Counted from the stretch's first letter, positions 9,363 to 18,278 are shown. The stretch: DNA of 64,000 nt from CAZYBO01 sp964645205 (GCA_964645205.1 CAZYBO010000001.1:1-64000); one strand, 5' to 3'. The notes: generated by a model from the letters alone, not told the origin. Numbers and translations: made by a program.

Positions 9363-10487
9363 ATGCTCTCTTTCGTAAAGAAATTCCTGAAACTTGAAGC
9401 GGCATCCGGCATCATGCTCATGGGTGTTGCCCTCTGTGCGGTATTTGCGGCCAATTCGCCGTTTGCGGGAACGTACGAAGCATTTGTTCACTGGCCGCTG
9501 GGCGGCGTGCCGTTGTCGCACAGTATCAATGACGGGTTGATGAGTATTTTCTTTCTCGTCGTCGGAATGGAGATCAAGCGGGAAATAACGGGCGGTGAAT
9601 TGTCCAGCCTTTCACAAGCATTAATGCCGTGCATAGCGGCGTTAGCCGGCGTGATGGTGCCGGCGCTTATCTATCTTTATTTTAACGGCAGCCTTGCCTC
9701 GGCGCGCGGTTGGGCGATTCCTTCGGCTACCGACATTGCTTTTTCGCTTGGCGTGCTGGCCTTATTCGGTAGCCGCGTGGCGCCCTCGCTTACAGTATTT
9801 CTTATGTCGGTGGCGGTGATCGATGATCTGGCGGCGGTGATTATCATAGCGTTGTTTTACACCGAACAGCTCTCTGCAGAGGCGTTGTTGGTTGCGGCGC
9901 TATGCATGGCGGCGCTGTTCGGATGCAACCGAGGCGGCGTCAAGCACGTCGCTGTCTATCTGTTGATCGGTGCGGCGCTTTGGGTTGCGGTGTTGAAGTC
10001 CGGCGTGCATCCGACCGTGGCTGGTGTGTTACTGGGTGCGTTTATCCCCGGGCGAACCGGCGAACGGCTGATCCATGCGCTGCATCCGTGGGTAGCGTTC
10101 GGTGTCGTGCCTTTGTTCGCGTTCGTCAACGCGGGCGTTCCGCTTTCGGGTATCGGCATGGACGGTTTACTCCAGCCCGTGCCGCTTGGCATCGCGCTTG
10201 GGCTCTTGTTTGGCAAGCCGATAGGCATTTTTGGCGCGTCATGGCTGATGGTGCGACTGCGCATCGCAAAACTTCCCGCGCAATCAGGCTGGCTGGAATT
10301 TCTTGCCGTCAGCATGCTTGCAGGCATAGGCTTCACCATGAGCCTGTTCATCGGCTTCCTTGCGTTTGGCGATAGCCAGCCGCTGGTTCGGCTTGGTGTG
10401 CTCACCGGTTCGTTGTTATCCGCAGTGGCTGGCGGTTTAGTGATGGCTCTTGCCATTGCCCGGAAAAAGGTGAAAATAAGCACGTAA
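9363..10487 (+). CDS. nhaA: Na+/H+ antiporter NhaA
   Basis: A 374-residue inner-membrane antiporter exporting Na+ in exchange for protons. About 11-12 hydrophobic helices are visible. Family signatures include GGVPLSHSINDGLMSIFF, GMEIKREIT, PSATDIAFSLGVLALFG and the paired aspartates of the transport site in VAVIDDLAAVII (about residues 155-166). Length is near the family norm of about 390. The lipoprotein gene follows 14 nt later. Confidence 0.96.
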   Translation: MLSFVKKFLKLEAASGIMLMGVALCAVFAANSPFAGTYEAFVHWPLGGVPLSHSINDGLMSIFFLVVGMEIKREITGGELSSLSQALMPCIAALAGVMVPALIYLYFNGSLASARGWAIPSATDIAFSLGVLALFGSRVAPSLTVFLMSVAVIDDLAAVIIIALFYTEQLSAEALLVAALCMAALFGCNRGGVKHVAVYLLIGAALWVAVLKSGVHPTVAGVLLGAFIPGRTGERLIHALHPWVAFGVVPLFAFVNAGVPLSGIGMDGLLQPVPLGIALGLLFGKPIGIFGASWLMVRLRIAKLPAQSGWLEFLAVSMLAGIGFTMSLFIGFLAFGDSQPLVRLGVLTGSLLSAVAGGLVMALAIARKKVKIST

Positions 10488-10501
10488 AAAACAGGAATGC
10501 C

Positions 10502-10684
10502 ATGTACCGTGTAACTGCCATAATGTTGATGTTTCTTGCGCTTTCCGGTTGTGGCGCTTCTCAGAAGAACGAGTGGGAAGATCTCGATTACTCGCCTGTC
10601 TACAAAAAGGCGCAGGGGCGCGAATTCGACCCGTCCTACACACCTGCAGGCGGGTGTGTGGATGACGATCTCGGTTGCCGTTAG
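10502..10684 (+). CDS. Small lipoprotein, hypothetical
   Basis: A 60-residue protein with a lipoprotein signal: short hydrophobic segment then LSGC, so Cys17 would be lipidated. The mature part (about 44 residues) is acidic, with Tyr/Asp-rich EWEDLDYSPVYKK and a C-terminal CVDDDLGC that could form a disulfide. It may be co-transcribed with nhaA (14 nt gap). No family recognised. Confidence 0.65.
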   Translation: MYRVTAIMLMFLALSGCGASQKNEWEDLDYSPVYKKAQGREFDPSYTPAGGCVDDDLGCR

Positions 10685-10688
10685 GCGG

Positions 10689-11366
10689 TTATCTTTTCTT
10701 GTGTGGAGGCTGATTTTCAGGCGAGCCGATGATCTGCACCGGCGGTAAGGCCACGGCGGGTTTTACGGGTTCCTTCGTTTCCTTCGGCATCGGCGCGGGC
10801 ATCTGAGGCAGGGCAGGTGCGCTCAGCACCGTGGGCGGTTTTTTAAACAGCGTATGCTCAAGGAAATCCCCCGGCGCGATCGACAGCCTTTCGCATGTGC
10901 CGCCTTTCAGAAACAAATAAGCCAGCACCGGGCTTGCGGGATAAATATCCTGTTCCAGTTCCGCCAGCGAAATGTTGGGAATGATCTGCGTGATTTTCCC
11001 CTCGCGATCCGCAAGCAATATATCCAGCTTCGCGTATTGCGACGATGCTCCGATAGGTGACAACGACTCTGTGGCGAACACCGCCATAACGCCTTTTTTG
11101 TCGGAAAGGCTGCTGAGGTTGAACCAGCCTTTCTGCTTGGTAAGCGTCGTCGCGTCGCGCACCTCCACATCCAGCGTTACTTCCGGATTTTCCTTCACCA
11201 CGTCCTGCCAGGGGAGCGCAGGTGCAGGTGGTTCGGGCAGGTGCGTGCGCACGAGTGTGACGTTAGCACGGCTATAAAACATAGGGAGTTCGCGCGCGTA
11301 AAGCGGCGCGGCGGATAGCATCGCTACCAGAAAAAAACTAAGGACGCCGTTCGTTGAAATACGCAT
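10689..11366 (-). CDS. DUF192-like exported protein (diverged paralogue)
   Basis: A 225-residue protein with a signal peptide (cleavage near ARELP). The central part aligns in layout with the DUF192 protein encoded just upstream: KKGVMAVFATESLSP, LDILLADREGKITQIIPN and ASPVLAYLFLKGGTCERL-IAPGDFLEH, equivalent to the MLF-F, GKIV-I and VLE-AGT-GD motifs of the family. The C-terminal 45 residues are Pro/Ala/Lys-rich. Its start overlaps the DUF192 gene by 29 nt, so the two are translationally coupled and probably arose by duplication. Function unknown. Confidence 0.6.
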   Translation of the reverse strand: MRISTNGVLSFFLVAMLSAAPLYARELPMFYSRANVTLVRTHLPEPPAPALPWQDVVKENPEVTLDVEVRDATTLTKQKGWFNLSSLSDKKGVMAVFATESLSPIGASSQYAKLDILLADREGKITQIIPNISLAELEQDIYPASPVLAYLFLKGGTCERLSIAPGDFLEHTLFKKPPTVLSAPALPQMPAPMPKETKEPVKPAVALPPVQIIGSPENQPPHKKR

Positions 11367-11844
11367 GCGTTACCGTGTCGCCTACTTGTATGTTATAGGT
11401 CTCCGCCGTACCTCCCGCCACTTCCAGCACTGCCCGCACTGGGCGATCCGCGCTGATAACGTCGAGCGATTCCGGCTTCGCGTGCCGTGCTATATAGACG
11501 ATTTTACCTTGGCTGTCGATAAAGAGCATGTCGAGCGCGATCAGCGTGTTCTTCATCCACATGCGCACCGTTTTGTCCTGAGGGTAATAAAACAGCATGC
11601 CGGTGCCTTCCTCCAGCGAGACCCTGTGCATCAGTCCACGCTCCTGTTCTTCTTCGCTATCCGCCACTTCGATGGTAAGCGGGTAGGAGCCGTTTTTTGT
11701 CTGGATAGAGAGAAATTCAGTCTTGCGCGCCGAAAATAATGCAGCCCAAAGCCCCACGCTCACGGCCATCAGCAGCGCGATCGCCAGTAAAACCAATCTT
11801 TTGCCGTGTTTGTGACAGTTCTGTGACAATGTGTTAAAAACCAT
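11338..11844 (-). CDS. DUF192 family protein
   Basis: A 168-residue protein with an N-terminal membrane anchor or signal (about residues 16-36) and a DUF192 (COG1430) domain: ERGLMHRVSLEEGTGMLF, VRMWMKNTLIALDMLFID, GKIVYIARHAKP, VLEVAGGTAE and the terminal GDTV-H. The family is small, exported and functionally uncharacterised. First gene of a two-gene minus-strand unit with the diverged copy at 10689-11366. Confidence 0.88.
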   Translation of the reverse strand: MVFNTLSQNCHKHGKRLVLLAIALLMAVSVGLWAALFSARKTEFLSIQTKNGSYPLTIEVADSEEEQERGLMHRVSLEEGTGMLFYYPQDKTVRMWMKNTLIALDMLFIDSQGKIVYIARHAKPESLDVISADRPVRAVLEVAGGTAETYNIQVGDTVTHAYFNERRP

Positions 11845-11880
11845 TAGGTTAGAGATGGAAGCCAGTGTATAATAGATTCC

Positions 11881-12978
11881 ATGGGCTCGACACGTTTTTT
11901 TGACGGTAACCGCGAGAAAGGCAAGCGTAGCATTGCCAGCGAGTTAATTCGCATTGAAATCCAAAAAGGTGGCAAGTTCACACCTGCGGAGCGCTATAAG
12001 CGCATGCTCAAAGCCAGTCAAGACGAACGTAAAACCGGTTTGCCCGGCGGCGGTGAATCTTCGGTCACACGCTTTAAGCGTTTGCTGAACAGCAAGGTCG
12101 GCGAAGGTGACAAGGCGCTGAAGAAATCCGGTGGATTGCACGGCGGCTCAGGCGGTCGGCAATTGTCAAAGAATGCGATGAACGCCTTAAAAGAAGTGGC
12201 AGCAAAAAAAGCGGCGAAGGAAGCCAAGGCCTTGCGTAAAATGGTGTTGGTCACGCCGAAGATTTATCCTAATGGCCGTCTTGTAAGGAACGGCAAAATT
12301 TACGACATCGCCGACAACGTGGTAGCCAAGATCAACACCAAGAACGGTAAGATCACCACCAACAGCGGTTGGTCGGTAGGTAAATACAAGCCCAAATCCT
12401 TCATGACACATCAGAATATTCAGGATGCCATCAACAAGCACAGCCCGTATTTTATCAACCTGCGCAAGATGCAGGCAATGCAGCAGGGGCAAAATCCCAA
12501 CGCAGGCGTATGGGCGAGGACGGATGATACGATCAGTCTCCATGGCCACACGCCGCCGCCCACGGTCACAACTTACGATGCCTATGGCAGTGACTTCACC
12601 GGCCCGAAACAAAATATTACCGTAACCGTACATGGTGCGAGCACTAACGTGTGGGGTACGTTCGCCGATAACGTATGGGGTACGTCAGCCGATAACGTCT
12701 GGGGTGGCGTTAGCAGCAACGTATGGGGCGGTATCAATTCCAGCGCCGGGTTATGGGGTGTCAAGGGGCAGCATGTCTGGGGCACCGGCAACGGAAAAAA
12801 TTACCTGAGAGGAATCACCAAATTCCTGGTCGCATTCTTCGGCCTTAAAGATAAAGCGAGCCGCGACCGCAATGCTACACGCCTAGCCGCCTACCAATCG
12901 TCGCGCAGCGGCGGTAGCACCGCCCGCAGCGCGAGCGTAGCCCGTAGCGCACCTGTAGCGCCCACGCGCAGTCGCTAA
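11881..12978 (+). CDS. Hypothetical protein with NVWG repeats
   Basis: A 365-residue protein with no recognised domain. The N-terminal third is basic and Lys-rich (residues 1-120). Residues about 255-305 carry a tandem series: NVWGTFAD, NVWGTSAD, NVWGGVSS, NVWGGINS, then GLWG and HVWG. The C-terminus is Ser/Arg/Ala-rich. No signal peptide or transmembrane helix is evident, so a cytoplasmic or specially exported (for example effector-like) location is possible but unproven. Divergent from the DUF192 pair, 36 nt apart. Confidence 0.65.
   Translation: MGSTRFFDGNREKGKRSIASELIRIEIQKGGKFTPAERYKRMLKASQDERKTGLPGGGESSVTRFKRLLNSKVGEGDKALKKSGGLHGGSGGRQLSKNAMNALKEVAAKKAAKEAKALRKMVLVTPKIYPNGRLVRNGKIYDIADNVVAKINTKNGKITTNSGWSVGKYKPKSFMTHQNIQDAINKHSPYFINLRKMQAMQQGQNPNAGVWARTDDTISLHGHTPPPTVTTYDAYGSDFTGPKQNITVTVHGASTNVWGTFADNVWGTSADNVWGGVSSNVWGGINSSAGLWGVKGQHVWGTGNGKNYLRGITKFLVAFFGLKDKASRDRNATRLAAYQSSRSGGSTARSASVARSAPVAPTRSR
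12646..12786 (+). repeat. Tandem repeats encoding NVWG units
   Basis: About six imperfect 21-30 nt units, most reading AACGTNTGGGGT/C then a variable GCCGATAAC-like part, encode the NVWG series of the protein at 11881-12978. The first three units are nearly identical at DNA level, pointing to recent expansion. Confidence 0.8.
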
Positions 12979-13086
12979 TTCCAGCCATTTTTCGGGTAAG
13001 GCACTACTAGAAACAGGTGATTTTCCACCGTATGCAGCAACCTGCGATAAACAATATCCAAAGCGTACAAGACGGAAATGGTAGAA

Positions 13087-13785
13087 TTAATCCCGCGGTA
13101 ACTGTCGGCGTTTTCTATCCGGGCGGACTTTGCGTTTTTGGGTGAATTCCTGCATGCGCTGGGCGATGTAATCGTTTACCACCGTACCCATGTCTTCTTC
13201 CACGCCGCGGTAATAGTGATCGGCACCACCGACGAGCTGGTATTTCACATTGCCGCCATGCTGACCGCCTAAGCGGGTTGCAAGTTTGCTCACTGCATCT
13301 TCCGACACCACATCGTCCTTGTCGCCCTGTGTGATCAGCCCGGCGGAGGGGCAGGGGGAGAGGAATGAGAAATCGTATAAATTGGCGGGCGGCGACACGG
13401 CGACGAAACCTTCGATCTCGGGTCTGCGCATGAGCAGTTGCAGGGAAATCCACGCGCCGAACGAAAATCCGGCGATCCAGCAGGTCGGTGCGTCGGGATT
13501 TTGCATCTGCAACCAGTCGAGCGCGGTGGCGGCATCGGTCAGTTCGCCTACGCCTTCGTCGTATTTACCTTGCGATTTGCCTACGCCGCGGAAGTTGAAG
13601 CGCAGCACGGAAAACCCGTTCTGGGCGAAGATATGGTAGAGGCGGTAGACGATCTTGTTGTTCATCGTGCCGCCATAGAGTGGGTGGGGGTGCAGGACGA
13701 GCACGATCGGCGCGCCTTTATGCTCGCTATGGTGGTAGCGCCCTTCGATACGGCCTTCAGAACCGCTGATAATGATTTCCGGCAT
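13087..13785 (-). CDS. Alpha/beta hydrolase (COG2945 type)
   Basis: A 232-residue cytoplasmic alpha/beta hydrolase. Seen are the oxyanion region VLHPHPLYGGTMNNK, FNFRGVGKSQG, the nucleophile elbow GFSFGAW with Ser at about 107, the acidic residue in GDKDDVV, and a late His in GGADHYY. COG2945 hydrolases are often found beside cysE/isc genes in Alphaproteobacteria; here the gene is divergent from cysE. Substrate unknown. The C-terminal 20 residues are very basic. Confidence 0.88.
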   Translation of the reverse strand: MPEIIISGSEGRIEGRYHHSEHKGAPIVLVLHPHPLYGGTMNNKIVYRLYHIFAQNGFSVLRFNFRGVGKSQGKYDEGVGELTDAATALDWLQMQNPDAPTCWIAGFSFGAWISLQLLMRRPEIEGFVAVSPPANLYDFSFLSPCPSAGLITQGDKDDVVSEDAVSKLATRLGGQHGGNVKYQLVGGADHYYRGVEEDMGTVVNDYIAQRMQEFTQKRKVRPDRKRRQLPRD

Positions 13786-13832
13786 GGTAAACGCTGCGTT
13801 TTCTTAGTTGATCGGCGAAGGTAGTTATATTA

Positions 13833-13846
13833 GGTTGCGTGCAACC
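13833..13846. promoter_or_regulatory. Possible operator palindrome upstream of cysE-isc
   Basis: A perfect inverted repeat GGTTGC-GT-GCAACC lies in the 99-nt gap between the divergent hydrolase and cysE-iscR genes. Its position would suit a regulator of one or both promoters. It does not match the E. coli IscR consensus as I know it, so the binding protein is unknown. Confidence 0.35.
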
Positions 13847-13884
13847 GCATTAACGAAATGCATGTATATTGAATTTACCCCACC

Positions 13885-14595
13885 ATGTTCAAGAGAATAG
13901 TGAATGATATTGATTCGGTCTTTGCACGCGACCCTGCGGCACGGTCGCGACTTGAGGTCATTTTATGCTATCCCGGCCTGCATGCAATTTTATTGCACAG
14001 GCTTTCCAACTGGTTATGGAGAAATGGGCTAAAACTTCCCGCGCGTATCCTTTCTTACGTCGCGCGATTTATCACCGGCATTGAAATCCACCCCGGTGCG
14101 ACCATCGGCGAACGGTTCTTTATCGACCACGGCATGGGAGTCGTTATCGGTGAAACGGCTACCATCGGCAACGATGTTACCATCTATCACGACGTTACCC
14201 TCGGCGGCGTATCGCCCGGCGACGATGCCAAGGGCGCCAAACGCCACCCACAGATCGGCAACGGCGTTATTATAGGTGCGGGCGCGCAGCTTCTGGGCTG
14301 CATCTATGTGGGCGATAACGCTCGCATCGGCTCCAACGCGGTGGTGGTGAAGGATGTGAATGCGGGTGACAAAATGGTCGGCGTGCCCGCGCACCCGGTA
14401 AAAGCCGTGCCCGCCACGCCGCAGCCCGCGCATTTCGATGCTTACGGCACTCCCCAGAATTCTGATGATCCGATGGAAAAAATGATCGAGCAGCTCCAGC
14501 AGGAAATGGCCGTTATGAAAAAGCGGCTGGGCGAACTGGAAGCCGAGAACGGCGAACTGGCGAAAAGCGCCAGCAGTTGGGAGAATAAGTCGTGA
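13885..14595 (+). CDS. cysE: Serine O-acetyltransferase CysE
   Basis: A 236-residue enzyme making O-acetylserine from serine and acetyl-CoA, the first step of cysteine synthesis. The left-handed beta-helix hexapeptide repeats and active-site region are clear: [44 protein letters not shown]. The C-terminal region ends in a coiled coil (about residues 195-225), longer than in many alpha CysE proteins. It leads the Fe-S operon: its stop overlaps the iscR GTG start by 4 nt, linking cysteine supply to cluster assembly. Confidence 0.96.
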   Translation: MFKRIVNDIDSVFARDPAARSRLEVILCYPGLHAILLHRLSNWLWRNGLKLPARILSYVARFITGIEIHPGATIGERFFIDHGMGVVIGETATIGNDVTIYHDVTLGGVSPGDDAKGAKRHPQIGNGVIIGAGAQLLGCIYVGDNARIGSNAVVVKDVNAGDKMVGVPAHPVKAVPATPQPAHFDAYGTPQNSDDPMEKMIEQLQQEMAVMKKRLGELEAENGELAKSASSWENKS

Positions 14596-15035
14596 TACTC
14601 GGCACCAAGGCGCGCTACGCTGTGATGGCGATGGTCGAGCTTGCAGCGCGTGGCACGGATAGGCCTGTGGCGCTTGCGGAACTGGCGGAATCGCAGGAAA
14701 TCACGGTTCCCTATCTCGAACAGATTTTCAGCAAGCTGCGTCACGGCGGGCTGGTGGAATCCGTGCGCGGGCCCAAAGGTGGGTATGTGCTGACCAAGCC
14801 CGCTTCCGACATGGCGATCGTGGAGATCGTCAGAGCCGTAGAGGAGGCGATCAAGATGACCCGGTGCGGCAGCCACGATGATAAAAAAGGGTGCATGGTA
14901 TCCAGTTCCCGCTGCGCTACGCATGATTTGTGGGAAGGGCTGGAAAAGCAGATTGAAGGCTATTTAGGCTCGGTCACGCTGGCGGACGTATGTGAAAAAA
15001 AGATAGCCGCCGATGCCTGCGTATCTCGATTATAA
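14592..15035 (+). CDS. iscR: Rrf2-family Fe-S regulator IscR
   Basis: A 147-residue winged-helix regulator starting at [21 protein letters not shown]. The DNA-binding wing region contains [13 protein letters not shown]. Three cysteines (C92, C101, C108) and H111 sit where E. coli IscR binds its 2Fe-2S cluster, with somewhat wider spacing than in E. coli. It probably senses cluster status and controls this operon. Overlaps cysE by 4 nt and the next cysteine desulfurase by 23 nt. Confidence 0.93.
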   Translation: MILGTKARYAVMAMVELAARGTDRPVALAELAESQEITVPYLEQIFSKLRHGGLVESVRGPKGGYVLTKPASDMAIVEIVRAVEEAIKMTRCGSHDDKKGCMVSSSRCATHDLWEGLEKQIEGYLGSVTLADVCEKKIAADACVSRL

Positions 15036-16086
15036 CGCCACCGCGCCTATCCGCCCCCAAGTTGCCGCCGCTATGCAAACCTTGCTGTCTGCGCCGGCCA
15101 ATCCGTCATCCGTACATAGTTTCGGACGCGCGGCAAAAAAACAGCTTGAAGACGCGCGTGCACGCATAGCTGCTGCGATCAGCGTGTGGCCGGATGAAAT
15201 CATCTTCACCGCCTCTGGCACGGAAGCAAACAATACTGCTCTTGCAAACGCTCGCGATGCGCTGGTATCAGCGGTGGAACACAGCTCTGTGCTCGTCGGA
15301 CGTCAGGTCATTCCTGTCGATGCCAACGGTATCGTAAGCCTGTCTGCGCTTAGCACGATGCTTGAGAAACACAAACCGGCGCTGGTATCGGTTATGCTTG
15401 CCAATAACGAAACCGGCGTGATTCAGCCGGTGGCAGAGATCGCCGCGTTATGCAGGCAACATGCTACGCTTTTTCATTGCGACGCGGTGCAGGCTTTGGG
15501 CAAAATTCCGGTCGATTGCGGCGCGCTCGGCGCGGATATGCTTACGCTTTCCGCACACAAATGCGGCGGGCCGCTGGGGGCGGCAGCGCTGGTGGTGCGT
15601 CGGGGCGTGGCGTTTACGCCATTACTCTCTGGCGGCGGGCAGGAACTGCGCCGCAGGGCGGGTACGGAAAACGTCGCTGCCATCGTGGGATTCGCCAAGG
15701 CCGTGGAAGAAATCGACTTTGCGCACATGCGGGAATTACGCGCTTGGTTGGATGCGATGGAAGCACAATGTGGTACGATCTTCGGAAAATCCGCTCTGAG
15801 GCTACCCAACACGAGTTGCATTGCCATGCCGGGTATATCGAACGAAGTGCAGCTTATGGATTTCGATCTGCAGGGATTTGCGGTCAGCGCCGGTTCTGCA
15901 TGCTCTTCCGGGCGTATCGAAGTATCACATGTGCTGACGGCAATGGGTGTCCCCAAAACCCTTGCCGGATGCGCTATCCGCGTGAGCGGGGGGTGGAATA
16001 CGCAGGAAAGCGAAATAAAAGCATTTACGCAGGCATGGTGTGCCTTGCATAAGCGTTTGACACAACAGGAAAAACGGAGTAACTAA
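15013..16086 (+). CDS. Cysteine desulfurase, NifS/IscS-like (first copy)
   Basis: A 357-residue PLP enzyme of the NifS/IscS family, shorter and more diverged than the copy that follows. It keeps [12 protein letters not shown], the cofactor contacts HCDAVQALGKIP and the PLP-lysine in LSAHKCGGPLG, and the catalytic Cys loop GSACSSG. It overlaps iscR by 23 nt. Two adjacent desulfurase genes ahead of iscU are also known in Rickettsia. It may supply sulfur for a process other than the main ISC scaffold; that is inference. Confidence 0.9.
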   Translation: MPAYLDYNATAPIRPQVAAAMQTLLSAPANPSSVHSFGRAAKKQLEDARARIAAAISVWPDEIIFTASGTEANNTALANARDALVSAVEHSSVLVGRQVIPVDANGIVSLSALSTMLEKHKPALVSVMLANNETGVIQPVAEIAALCRQHATLFHCDAVQALGKIPVDCGALGADMLTLSAHKCGGPLGAAALVVRRGVAFTPLLSGGGQELRRRAGTENVAAIVGFAKAVEEIDFAHMRELRAWLDAMEAQCGTIFGKSALRLPNTSCIAMPGISNEVQLMDFDLQGFAVSAGSACSSGRIEVSHVLTAMGVPKTLAGCAIRVSGGWNTQESEIKAFTQAWCALHKRLTQQEKRSN

Positions 16087-16102
16087 AAAACCCCGTCGGT
16101 AG

Positions 16103-16131
16103 TTGATTAAATTACTCGGTTACACTATATT
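16103..16131 (+). promoter_or_regulatory. Internal promoter before iscS
   Basis: TTGATT (16103-16108) and TATATT (16126-16131) are separated by exactly 17 nt in the 73-nt gap before iscS. This would let iscS and the genes after it be transcribed apart from cysE-iscR. Confidence 0.55.
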
Positions 16132-16159
16132 ACAGATATACACTAAAACGTTGAAAATT

Positions 16160-17395
16160 ATGACAAGCGCTGCCAACGGCACCATACGCTTCCCGATTTA
16201 TATGGATTACCAGGCCACCACGCCGGTCGATCCCCGCGTGCTTGCGAAAATGTTGCCCTATTTCACCGAAAAATTCGGCAACCCGCATTCGCGCAGCCAT
16301 GCCTATGGCTGGGAAGCCGAAGCCGCGTGCGACCTCGCGCGCGAGCAAGTAGCCGCGCTTATTGGCGCTACGGAAAAAGAGATTGTGTTCACATCCGGCG
16401 CCACCGAGTCGAACAACATCGCCATCAAGGGCCTGGCGCGGTTTTACAAGGATAAGCGCAACCACATCATCACCCCCGTAACCGAGCATAAATGCGTGCT
16501 CGACGCCTGCCGCCATCTTGAGCAGGAAGGGTTTGAAGTCACTTACCTGCCGGTGCAGCCGAATGGTTTGATTGATCTGAATGCACTGCGCGCGGCGATG
16601 AAAGAAAATACGCTGCTGGTGTCGGTCATGGCCGTCAATAACGAAATCGGCGTGATCCAGCCGCTGGCGGAAATCGGCAAGCTCTGCCGCGAAAAAGGCG
16701 CCTATTTCCATTGCGACGCTGCGCAGGGCTTCGGCAAGATTCCGCTGGATGTCGAGGCGATGCATATCGACCTCATGAGCATCTCCGGCCATAAAATCTA
16801 CGCTCCCAAAGGCATCGGTGCGCTGTATGTGCGCCGCCGTCCGCGCATCCGCCTGGAGCCGCTTTTTTCCGGCGGCGGGCAGGAACGCGGTTTCCGCTCC
16901 GGCACGTTGCCTACTCCGCTGGTAGTAGCGCTCGGCGAAGCGGCGGCGATTGCCAAAGCCGAAATGGGCAAGGATGCCGAGCATGTGCGCAGGCTGTCCG
17001 ACAAATTCCTGCGTGAAATTTTAGACAGCGTGCCGCACGTTTACTTAAACGGCGACCGCCAGCAGCGCTGGCCGGGCAATATCAATATCAGCTTCGCCTA
17101 TGTCGAAGGCGAATCCATGATTATGGCGCTGAAGGATTTAGCCGTATCCAGCGGCTCCGCCTGCACGTCGGCCTCGCTTGAGCCGTCGTATGTGCTGCGC
17201 GCGCTGGGGCTGAACGAGGAAATGGCGCACACCTCCATCCGTTTCGGCCTAGGCCGTTTCAGCACGGATGCGGAGGTGGATTACGCCATCGCGCTGATTA
17301 AAAACAGCATCGACAAGCTACGTGAAATGAGCCCATTATGGGAAATGGTGCAAGAAGGCGTCGATTTGAGTAAGATCGAATGGGCGGCGCACTGA
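16160..17395 (+). CDS. iscS: Cysteine desulfurase IscS
   Basis: A 411-residue group I cysteine desulfurase giving persulfide sulfur to IscU. Motifs: [41 protein letters not shown]-lysine in [17 protein letters not shown], and the mobile catalytic loop [20 protein letters not shown]. The C-terminus ([18 protein letters not shown]) is the IscU-docking tail typical of IscS. The ATG at 16160 is preferred because an upstream start at 16103 would fall inside the apparent promoter. Confidence 0.97.
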   Translation: MTSAANGTIRFPIYMDYQATTPVDPRVLAKMLPYFTEKFGNPHSRSHAYGWEAEAACDLAREQVAALIGATEKEIVFTSGATESNNIAIKGLARFYKDKRNHIITPVTEHKCVLDACRHLEQEGFEVTYLPVQPNGLIDLNALRAAMKENTLLVSVMAVNNEIGVIQPLAEIGKLCREKGAYFHCDAAQGFGKIPLDVEAMHIDLMSISGHKIYAPKGIGALYVRRRPRIRLEPLFSGGGQERGFRSGTLPTPLVVALGEAAAIAKAEMGKDAEHVRRLSDKFLREILDSVPHVYLNGDRQQRWPGNINISFAYVEGESMIMALKDLAVSSGSACTSASLEPSYVLRALGLNEEMAHTSIRFGLGRFSTDAEVDYAIALIKNSIDKLREMSPLWEMVQEGVDLSKIEWAAH

Positions 17396-17405
17396 GAATA
17401 GTTGG

Positions 17406-17430
17406 TAGCGGCCAGCGATCGGCGGTCAGT
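17406..17430 (+). repeat. Left arm of inverted repeat around four-helix-bundle gene
   Basis: A 25-nt sequence of CGGTCAGC-like units that is the reverse complement of 17823-17847 with 4 mismatches. Together they bracket the four-helix-bundle gene inserted between iscS and iscU. Confidence 0.8.
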
Positions 17431-17447
17431 AAGAATTAAGGTTAGTT

Positions 17448-17858
17448 ATGTTAAAGCGTGGATATAAAGATTTACAGGTCTGGCAGAGGGCTATGGATTT
17501 AGCCGATGCGGTGTATGCCTGTACGCGGAACTTTCCAAAAGAGGAGATGTATGGATTGACCTCGCAACTAAGACGTAGCGCGGTCTCAATACCGTCCAAT
17601 CTTGCCGAGGGTTGTTCCCGCACTTCAACGCGCGAATTTATCCGGTTTGTTGAAATCGCATATGGCTCGCTTGCAGAAACGGAAACGCAATTGCTCATCG
17701 CTAACAGGCAAAAATTTCTTTCTCAGGATGCTTTGGACGAATTACTAAAACAAACGAGTGAAATAGGGCGTATGATGAATGGCCTGATCCAAAGCCTTGA
17801 ACAGCGATTAAACGATGCGGCTACTGATCGCCGACCGCTGACCGCTGTCAACTCATAA
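17448..17858 (+). CDS. Four-helix-bundle protein (S23/IVP family)
   Basis: A 136-residue protein of the four-helix-bundle family first known from 23S rRNA intervening sequences: YKDLQVWQRAMDLADAVY, LTSQLRRSAVSIPSNLAEG, EFIRFVEIAYGSLAETETQL and a fourth helix near 100-125. Function is unknown; these genes are widespread and typically sit in unrelated contexts. Here it splits iscS from iscU, an operon normally contiguous, and it is bracketed by an inverted repeat whose right arm encodes part of its C-terminus. That suggests a mobile or inserted cassette. Confidence 0.9.
   Translation: MLKRGYKDLQVWQRAMDLADAVYACTRNFPKEEMYGLTSQLRRSAVSIPSNLAEGCSRTSTREFIRFVEIAYGSLAETETQLLIANRQKFLSQDALDELLKQTSEIGRMMNGLIQSLEQRLNDAATDRRPLTAVNS
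17823..17847 (-). repeat. Right arm of inverted repeat around four-helix-bundle gene
   Basis: The 25-nt partner of 17406-17430 (21 of 25 positions complementary). It overlaps the last codons of the four-helix-bundle gene (residues DRRPLTAV). Confidence 0.8.
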
Positions 17859-17873
17859 ACATAGGACACTGCA

Positions 17874-18269
17874 ATGGCATACTCTGAAAAACTACTCGAC
17901 CACTACGAAAACCCGCGCAATGTCGGGTCGATGGGCAAGGACGACCCGAGCGTCGGCACCGGCTTGGTCGGCGCGCCCGCGTGCGGCGACGTGATGAAGC
18001 TGCAAATCAAAGTCAACGCGCAGGGCATCATCGAGGACGCGAAGTTTAAAACGTTCGGCTGCGGTTCGGCGATTGCGTCGTCGTCGCTGGTTACCGAATG
18101 GGTGAAGGGCAAATCGCTCGATCAGGCGCAGACGATTAAAAACACGGAAATCGCGGAGCATCTCTCGCTGCCGCCGGTCAAAATCCATTGCTCCGTGCTG
18201 GCTGAAGACGCCATCAAAGCGGCGATTGAGGATTACCGCGCGAAGCATATCAGCAAGGACGCTGCGTAA
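17874..18269 (+). CDS. iscU: Fe-S cluster scaffold IscU
   Basis: A 131-residue scaffold on which 2Fe-2S clusters are built. The three cluster cysteines are in GAPACGDVMKLQI, KFKTFGCGSAIASSS and LPPVKIHCSVLAEDAI; LPPVK is the HscA recognition motif. First gene after the inserted four-helix-bundle gene and followed by iscA after 9 nt. Confidence 0.97.
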   Translation: MAYSEKLLDHYENPRNVGSMGKDDPSVGTGLVGAPACGDVMKLQIKVNAQGIIEDAKFKTFGCGSAIASSSLVTEWVKGKSLDQAQTIKNTEIAEHLSLPPVKIHCSVLAEDAIKAAIEDYRAKHISKDAA

Positions 18270-18278
18270 GGACTAGCC

